From Vicia villosa (taxonomy: Eukaryota > Streptophyta > Magnoliopsida > Fabales > Fabaceae): a stretch of 64,000 nt of DNA. Made by a program: the position numbers and the translations under genes. The stretch's first letter is position 1. Every line of letters begins with the position of its first letter. Shown piece after piece: positions 57,930 to 64,000 of the stretch. The notes below the pieces were generated by a model. It did not search any database. It was not told the DNA's origin and saw nothing but the letters and a program-made list of their open reading frames with translations. Location of the stretch: assembly GCF_029867415.1 (NCBI RefSeq), contig NC_081183.1, positions 116,488,514-116,552,513 on the forward strand, read 5' to 3'.

Positions 57930-58255
57930 GTGCAAATCAAAGAATTTAATGAGCCTGGAATTGAAGTATTGTCTAAGAGCTATATCAGCAGACTGTTCAG
58001 AGTGATCTTTTACAACGTCAAAAACCAAGGTGATCTTCAAATCCAGCTTCATACACAAGATCTTCTTATCAATAAGTTCAGCATATTTCTTGAATCCAAA
58101 TGTTGAAATAAGTTCAGTACTATTGAATATTAAATCATCCGAGTAGCGAGAAATAAAAACAAGCCCTAAAAAAACCTGCCAAGTTGCCCGTGTATTGGAG
58201 AGCCTTTCCTCTTTAAACATTGGTAGCAGCACCAGTCCTGCAGGAATCAGCAACA
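57930..58255 (-). pseudogene. Exon fragments of an unrecognised gene
   Basis: The minus strand gives RYSDDLIFNSTELISTFGFK, KLDLKITLVFDVVKDHSEQS and ALRQYFNSRLIKFFDLHPQ, ending at a GTAACA donor (57930). A small block, LVLLPMFKEERLSNTRATWQ, lies just upstream at 58240-58180. The peptides look like real coding sequence but I cannot name the family. Confidence 0.45.
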
Positions 58256-58314
58256 TCTTGTACAGAGCCACACGCAGGCTTAAGATTTAAGACAAAAATA
58301 TATTACCACCCTTA

Positions 58315-59420
58315 CCTTGGCCTTTTGGACAGGTCTACCTCTGGAATCGTCTTTAATGTCAACGGTTGAAGTCATGATTTCTGCATAAAGATTCGGCAAT
58401 GTCATATGATTTAAGTAACATAGTGAGAAAGGTGAAAGGGAAACAATTTGAAAAAGAAATAGTATCTCACTCTTCTCAACAACAAGCCTGTTGTTTTTCA
58501 AAATTTCCGCAACAGTAACCACTGTGGCAATCGCTGTAACAACAATGTAAAAAAACAAAGAATCAGAAATTAGAAAAACATAACCAAGAAAAGATTCAAT
58601 ATATAAACAAGGAAGATACTAAGGCCCAGATTAAATTTGTTCCAACTTCTAAAGTGAAATAAGTACTCGGTTCATAACCAATGGAAAAACTCTTAAGAAT
58701 GTCAAGATTCTAAGACAAATTTCATTGCTCACTCTCTTAGTTCAAAAAACATTGCCAATTCCAATACAAACAAAAACAGAAAATATCGAACAAGTTAAAT
58801 ATGAATCCTATTCAAACCAGTGTTGTTAGATGGCGGCGTAGACGATTATTTGACTACTGCCAGATGTAATTTTAAACGGATGACTGCCAATGGCGGCTCC
58901 ATAAGCCACAATGGTGTGTGTTTATCATACAACAAAATGATGACCATCTGCCTTTAACACTACTGTAATCAAATCTACCATACAGAACCATACAACAAAT
59001 CCATTTATTGAGTCCTAGTCAAATTCCGTTATCCTCGAATAACAATTTCTAAATATAGAGTGAACCATTCATGTAACAAATGGCTCAAAACTCAAACCAA
59101 TTAAAAACAAAAACAAAAGATCAAATTAAAAAAAAACAGTCAAACATTAATGAAAGAGATTTAGTTTCAAGATTTGATACCCATTCCAAGTGCTGAAAGC
59201 TCAACCTCGTTATGCTGTTGCATATACCTCTGCAAAACAAAATCAACAAAAATTAAACAAAACCCACATCAATTAAAAACAACCCAGAACTAAAGAAGCT
59301 CGAAAGTTTCAAAATTGATATAAAAAACGAAAAAAATTAAATCGTTAATTAGATTACCTTGGCGAGATTTACGTAGAAGAAGAGTGGTTTTTTGGTGTTG
59401 GAGACCTGAATACGATTCTT
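58315..59420 (-). pseudogene. Alba DNA/RNA-binding protein gene, 5' and 3' truncated
   Basis: Minus-strand exons: about 59435-59358 (NNINIADSIKKNRIQVSNTK, KPLFFYVNLAK), 59228-59181 (RYMQQHNEVELSALGM), about 58534-58470 (AIATVVTVAEILKNNRLVVE), and about 58382-58315 (IMTSTVDIKDDSRGRPVQKA). All have usable splice sites and follow the order of plant Alba proteins. The normal ATG exon start is missing upstream (the frame runs on into unrelated LFLCVSVGLW). The C-terminal exon after VQKAK is not found. Several substitutions are present (for example KNNR where relatives have Gly). It is the most complete host-gene piece in this mosaic. Confidence 0.85.
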
Positions 59421-59792
59421 CTTAATAGAATCAGCGATATTGATGTTGTTCACACACACAAGAATAGCTGCCCAAAGACCAACAGACACACACAAGAATA
59501 GTTGCCTGCAAAGCCAAAACAAATCCATTAAGTACCAAGACTGTTCAAAATTTATCATTTAAATCATTATTTAGTAAATTGGTACCTAGTGTATGAAGTT
59601 TTCATTTTGAGATACAGTTTGAACTTCAGAGCCTTCTAACTCAGTTTCACATTTTTCCAAACTGCGACTTGTATCACATATTAAGAAATAAAGTTAATAA
59701 TAAAACATTTCACTGTTGGAAAAACCGAGCAATGGAAATCATCACTACCAACAGAGTTATCCACAACAAACAACAACATATCTGAAAAACTC

Positions 59793-59920
59793 ATAACCAA
59801 CCCAAAAGCCCTTGAAGAAGCTTCAACCGACTACGGAAACCTCGTACACAATTCACCAGCTGCGGTGTTTCGACCGACAACAGTAAACGACATAGCAACT
59901 CTCATCAAGCTGTCTTAGTT
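59793..59920 (+). pseudogene. Cytokinin dehydrogenase (CKX) fragment
   Basis: The plus strand reads NPKALEEASTDYGNLVHNSP then AAVFRPTTVNDIATLIKLS. This is the start of the FAD-binding domain of CKX proteins (DYGNLVH...P.AV..P..V.DI). It ends at a TAG, with no other CKX exon nearby. Opposite strand to the fragments on its left. Confidence 0.82.
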
Positions 59921-59959
59921 AATTGTAGTTCAGGAAGTGTTGCACCTGGCCAATAACTT

Positions 59960-60345
59960 ACCATGTCAAGTCCTGTGAGAACAAGTGCTCAGCAAACTGC
60001 CATTGACACCCTGGATGAAGCTACAAAACAAAAAGAAAGTGCAGATCACTATAAGGTTAATGGATCATTTCAAGATTTTACTTCACTTTGTTTGAAAATT
60101 CCACCTTTCTTTTTCTAACCGATGATGTAATACTGTTTATTTCATAGAACTCCAGATTTGATTTTGAAAGCAATGAGACCTACTTTGAAGCTGGTTTGAA
60201 GTTTCTGCAAGGAGGATCTCTCTTAGAAACTTGTCACAATGAGATTAGCAAGTACGGGGAGATGAGTCAAATGCAAATTTATGCCACAGCTGCCAAACTT
60301 TTCAATTATGTGAAAAATATTATGAAGCTAAAAGTAAATTTATTA
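59960..60345 (+). pseudogene. Fragment of a CW-type zinc-finger protein C-terminus
   Basis: The plus strand gives SAQQTAIDTLDEATKQKESA and then, after an AT-rich gap with splice-like borders, RFDFESNETYFEAGLKFLQG and GGSLLETCHNEISKYGEMSQ. This matches the conserved C-terminal region of plant CW-type zinc-finger proteins as I remember it (DFESNEAYFQAALKFLHGASLLE). The CW finger itself is not present. Confidence 0.75.
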
Positions 60346-60349
60346 TTCT

Positions 60350-60954
60350 TTAGGATCTTAGATTTGTTGTTAATTAAATTATTGGTCAAAGTACATTTGA
60401 GAAAGAAAAATAAAGGTTTGTGCACCTACTTTGCCTCGTTGTTACAATTTCATTGCTTGTGAAACTAGAATTTCAGTGGAACTGAACACTTGATGTTTTG
60501 ACTTCATTAAACCCCTTTTCTTAGAGTTTGAAGATATAACTATAACAATGATAAAGAAACTAAATGAAAATATGCAAAGTATAAGGGAGAAAGTTCAAAT
60601 AAGAATGAGAAAGGAAAGTAACTACAACCATATATGTTTTTGTAGGAGGATGCATCATTATGGTTTGTTTCCAATACTCTTTTGATAATAGCATCATCAT
60701 GTCTTCCCAAAACCTTTTTATGACAAACTCGGTGACAAAGATAAAATTATGATAACTAGGAAGTAGTATCCAACCTTAATGGTGTGATTTTCATCGAAAC
60801 ATAGTAATACACATTGTTCAAAAATTAAGAGTGGGATTTATGAAGTACTTTTGAGTTTCCCAAGTACTAACTGAAGCAGGAAAATATCAATATATACTGA
60901 AAATTATTAATTTTTATCAAGCAATGTGTGAGATATTGGATCGAACTCTAGTAT
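60350..60954. other. AT-rich spacer before the copia element
   Basis: No gene or repeat boundary recognised. The right terminus of the gene-fragment mosaic should be here or was lost when the copia element inserted. Confidence 0.5.
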
Positions 60955-61417
60955 TGTTGAAGGGTAGCTTCTTGGTTCGACAGTTCGACAGAGTTAAGCA
61001 TGAAGTCGAAGGATTGTTCACATGCTGGTGTCGAAGTGTGCATGCTGTAGTCGAAGATGGGTCTAGCATGCAGATGTCGAAGATGCTAGGGTTGTTAGCA
61101 TGTTAAATTAGGTTTTAGTGTTTAAACCCTAATTTGTTAAGTTAGCTTGTTTATTAAGTTGGCTTGTGTAATGGGCCTTGCTGAAAAAGCCCATTAGTTA
61201 GTATGTTAGGTTTTATTATAAATAGCATACTAGTCTCTCATCATTGCTAAGCTGCAAATCCTAATTTAGGGTGAGAGAGGTTATTTGTTATTCTTGTAAA
61301 CTTGTAATCTTGTTTTAAGAGAAAGTAAAAGAATAGCAGTTATGACCAATTCTTGTGTTCTTATTCTCTTCCCTAATTCCCTATTATACTTTGTTATTGG
61401 TATCGTTTTTCACAACA
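60955..61417 (+). repeat. 5' LTR of a Ty1/copia retrotransposon
   Basis: Begins TGTTGAAGGG and ends TTTTTCACAACA, so TGTTG...CAACA, 463 bp. A TATA box TATAAATA lies at 61217-61224. The sequence is rich in TCGAAG/TCGACA motifs. The 3' LTR is outside the window, so the limits rest on the terminal bases and on the start of the coding region 10 bp later. Confidence 0.78.
61217..61224 (+). promoter_or_regulatory. TATA box of the copia LTR
   Basis: TATAAATA in the middle of the LTR, about 210 bp before the gag-pol ATG. Confidence 0.6.
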
Positions 61418-61427
61418 AATTGGTGCG

Positions 61428-64000
61428 ATGAGCGTGGAGAAGATGCCTTCTACAAAGTATGAGATTGAAAAGTTCACCGGAGTGAATGATTTCGGTCTGT
61501 GGAGCTTGAAGATGAAAGCCCTACTGGTTCAGCAGGGTTGTTTGGAAGCGTTGAAGGGAGAGGCAGCCATGAATGCAGAATTTACGGCAGCGGAGAAGAC
61601 AAATATGATCGAGAAAGCACACAGCGCAATTTTGTTGAGCCTTGGTGATAAGGTTCTCCGGCAGGTATCAAAGGAGACGACGGCATCAGGGTTATGGGTG
61701 AAACTTGAAAGTTTGTATATGACCAAATGGCTGGTAAATCGACTCTACCTGAAGCAAGATTTGTATTCATTCAAGATGATTGAAGACAAAATATTGGCTG
61801 AGCAATTGGATATGTTCAACAAGCTGATTCTTGATCTTGAAAATATTGATGTGAAGATCGATGATGAAGATCAAGCGCTGTTACTATTGTGTTCTTTGCC
61901 TCGATCACATGCTCACTTCAAAGAAACTCTCTTGTATGGAAGGGAGTCCCTGACGTTTGAAGAAGTTCAATCAGCCTTGTACTCTAAGGACTTGAATGAA
62001 CGAAAGGAGCATAAACCTTTGACTGTTGGCGAAGGTTTGGCCGTTAAAGGAAAACTCTTACGAAAGGATGGTAAGTTCGACAAGAAGAAAGGCAAAAGCC
62101 AGTCGAAGACTTACAGTGGCGAAGCATCTGGCATTCGATGCTACCATTGTAAGAAGGAGGGTCACACAAGAAAGGTGTGCCCTGAACGCTTGAAATATCA
62201 TGGAGGTAAAGATAATGGCAACGCTGCCATTGTTCAAGATGATTTCGAATCATCTGATGTTCTTGTGGTTTCAAGCAGTGACTCTAAGAAGGAGTGGATT
62301 ATGGATTCAGGTTGCACTTGGCACATGACTCCAAACAAAGACTTGTTCGAGGAATTATGTGATCAAGATGGTGGATCAGTATTGCTGGGAAACAACAAGG
62401 CTTGCAAGATTGCAGGTGTTGGATCTGTGAGATTCAAGCTCCATGATGAGTCAATAAGGTTGTTGACTGAAGTCAGGTATGTACCTGATTTGAAGAGAAA
62501 TCTGCTTTCTCTTGGTGAATTCGACAAGAAAGGATATGTTTTCCAAGGAGAGAAAAGTATCCTAAGAGTCATGAAGGGTTCGAAGGAAGTCTTGAGAGGC
62601 GTGAAGAAACAAGGCTTGTATACCCTTGAGGCTGAAGTTGTAAGTGGTTCGACAAATGTTGCATCCACGAAACCTTTGTCGAAAACAGAAATCGGGCACA
62701 TGAGATTGGGCCATGTCAGTGAAAGAGGTCTGGTCGAATTAGGGAAACAAAATCTGCTTGGTGGAGACAAAATCGAAAAGCTGAAGTTTTGTGAACCCTG
62801 TGTACTTGGAAAATCTTGCAGAGTGAAGTTCAACAAAGGCAAACAAAGAACACATGGATCCCTTGATTACATCCATGCTGATCTTTGGGGGCCTGCAAGG
62901 TGTCCATCACATTCAGGAGCAAGGTATTTTCTATCCATAGTAGATGATTATTCCAGAAAATTATGGGTATTCATCCAGAAGACTAAGGATGAAACTTTTG
63001 AGAATTTCAAAAGTTGGAAGACTCTGGTTGAAAATCAGACTGGCATAAAGGTCAAGAGGTTGAGAACCGACAATGGCCTTGAATTTTGCAATGAGGCATT
63101 CGACAGTTTTTGTGCTGCCTCTGGTATTGCAAGGCATATAACTACTGCAGGTACTCCACAGCAAAATGGTTTGGCTGAAAGGTTTAATCGAACTATTTTG
63201 GAGAGAGTCAGATGCATGTTGACTAGTGCGGGGTTAACAAAGGTGTTCTGGGCTGAGGCTGTTTCGACAGCAACATATCTGATAAACAGATGTCCTTCGA
63301 CAGCGTTAGATATGAAGACACCTGAAGAAGTTTGGTCGGGACATCCACCAGATCTCGACAAACTAAGAGTATTTGGCTGCGTAGCCTATGCTCACATTAG
63401 GCAAGACAAGGTCGAACCTAGAGCTCTGAAATGCATGTTCATGGGATACCCTGAAGGAGTCAAAGCTTATAGGCTATGGTGCCTAGAACCAGGTCACAGG
63501 AGGTGTATCACCAGTCGAGATGTAGTTTTCAATGAAGCTGAAATGGCTTTTAAGAAAACTGATGATGTTGGTCGAAGTACAGAAACATATGACGAAGAGC
63601 TGGAACTGGTAGAGATTCCTGTTGAGGTGGAGCATGTTGATGCTGAATTGCATATCCCAGATGAAGTCGAAGAAGAAGCAGAAGATGCTGAAGTTGAGGA
63701 AACTGACGATGACTACCTATTGTCGAGAGATAGGTCTAGAAGAGTCATCAAGCCACCTCAGAGACTTGGATATGCAGATCTTATAGCTTATGCCTTAATC
63801 TCTGCAAGTGAGGTTCTAGACGAAGAACCTAGAGACTATAAGGAAGTTATGAGGAGTCGAAACAAGACTGAATGGCCGAAGGCCATGGATGATGAGATGA
63901 AATCTCTTCATGATAATCATACTTGGGAACTGATCAAGAAACCTATTGGGGCAAGGTTAGTCAGCTGTAAATGGATTTTCAAAGTTAAGGAAGGAATTGA
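61428..64000 (+). CDS. Ty1/copia gag-pol polyprotein, open to the window edge
   Basis: ATG at 61428 opens a frame without a single stop for 857 codons to the window end. Order: gag (KFTGVNDFGLWSLKMKALLV, residues about 16-230); a CCHC zinc knuckle CYHCKKEGHTRKVC near residue 238; aspartic protease with WIMDSGCTWHM near 290; GAG-pre-integrase (HMRLGHVSERGL); integrase zinc region HADLWGP; catalytic D and E regions (RTDNGLEFC and QQNGLAERFNRTI); a GKR-like tail; then the start of reverse transcriptase (HTWELIKKP, CKWIFKVKEG). This order (integrase before RT) defines Ty1/copia. The intact frame and the recognisable LTR suggest a young, possibly active insertion. RT, RNase H and the 3' LTR lie beyond the window. 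Confidence 0.95.
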   Translation, partial: MSVEKMPSTKYEIEKFTGVNDFGLWSLKMKALLVQQGCLEALKGEAAMNAEFTAAEKTNMIEKAHSAILLSLGDKVLRQVSKETTASGLWVKLESLYMTKWLVNRLYLKQDLYSFKMIEDKILAEQLDMFNKLILDLENIDVKIDDEDQALLLLCSLPRSHAHFKETLLYGRESLTFEEVQSALYSKDLNERKEHKPLTVGEGLAVKGKLLRKDGKFDKKKGKSQSKTYSGEASGIRCYHCKKEGHTRKVCPERLKYHGGKDNGNAAIVQDDFESSDVLVVSSSDSKKEWIMDSGCTWHMTPNKDLFEELCDQDGGSVLLGNNKACKIAGVGSVRFKLHDESIRLLTEVRYVPDLKRNLLSLGEFDKKGYVFQGEKSILRVMKGSKEVLRGVKKQGLYTLEAEVVSGSTNVASTKPLSKTEIGHMRLGHVSERGLVELGKQNLLGGDKIEKLKFCEPCVLGKSCRVKFNKGKQRTHGSLDYIHADLWGPARCPSHSGARYFLSIVDDYSRKLWVFIQKTKDETFENFKSWKTLVENQTGIKVKRLRTDNGLEFCNEAFDSFCAASGIARHITTAGTPQQNGLAERFNRTILERVRCMLTSAGLTKVFWAEAVSTATYLINRCPSTALDMKTPEEVWSGHPPDLDKLRVFGCVAYAHIRQDKVEPRALKCMFMGYPEGVKAYRLWCLEPGHRRCITSRDVVFNEAEMAFKKTDDVGRSTETYDEELELVEIPVEVEHVDAELHIPDEVEEEAEDAEVEETDDDYLLSRDRSRRVIKPPQRLGYADLIAYALISASEVLDEEPRDYKEVMRSRNKTEWPKAMDDEMKSLHDNHTWELIKKPIGARLVSCKWIFKVKEGI

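Overview
The window reads as a gene-poor, transposon-dense piece of a plant nuclear genome. The style of its LTR elements (two homologous long Ogre-like LTRs, very T-rich and A-rich introns, a long legume-type Ty1/copia LTR) suggests a legume, probably of the pea/vetch tribe. That placement is an inference from repeat style and was not searched. Nothing bacterial or organellar is present.

Region 1 (408-19148) is the most striking part: one complete Helitron of about 18.7 kb on the plus strand. It starts with TC after an A, and ends with a GC-rich hairpin followed by CTAG before a T, as expected for insertion between A and T. Inside are an RPA70-like single-strand-binding protein gene (12 exons plus one duplicated exon) and a seven-exon Rep/helicase gene. 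On the opposite strand it also carries three multi-exon B3 DNA-binding-domain genes. The RPA and Rep/helicase genes each hold one in-frame TAG, and one B3 gene is split by a 1.2 kb solo LTR with a perfect 5-bp target duplication, so this copy looks once-autonomous and now decayed.

Region 2 (19149-34140) holds microsatellites, a 39-bp minisatellite, a gypsy-type LTR remnant with PBS and PPT, a complete non-autonomous CACTA element (TAA target duplication), a solo Tekay-like LTR (CCTAG target duplication) and a truncated LINE.

Region 3 (34313-42676) is the one ordinary host gene: a five-exon bHLH transcription factor of the bHLH35 type with a G-box and TATA box. Its third and fourth introns are inflated by a long-TIR Mutator-like element, LINE fragments, tRNA-like pieces and microsatellites.

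Region 4 (42677-55460) is layered retrotransposon debris: Ogre-like LTRs with a tRNA-Arg-type PBS, Tekay-like LTR pieces, a chromovirus integrase end, and a G/C-tagged foldback MITE.

Region 5 (55456-60350) has a 54-bp minisatellite followed by short exon pieces from at least seven unrelated host genes (aldolase, AFC/LAMMER kinase, GRF zinc finger, Alba, cytokinin dehydrogenase, CW-type zinc-finger protein, and two not recognised). This is a gene-capture mosaic.

Region 6 (60955-64000) is the left part of a Ty1/copia element with a 463-bp LTR and an uninterrupted gag-pol frame that runs off the window.
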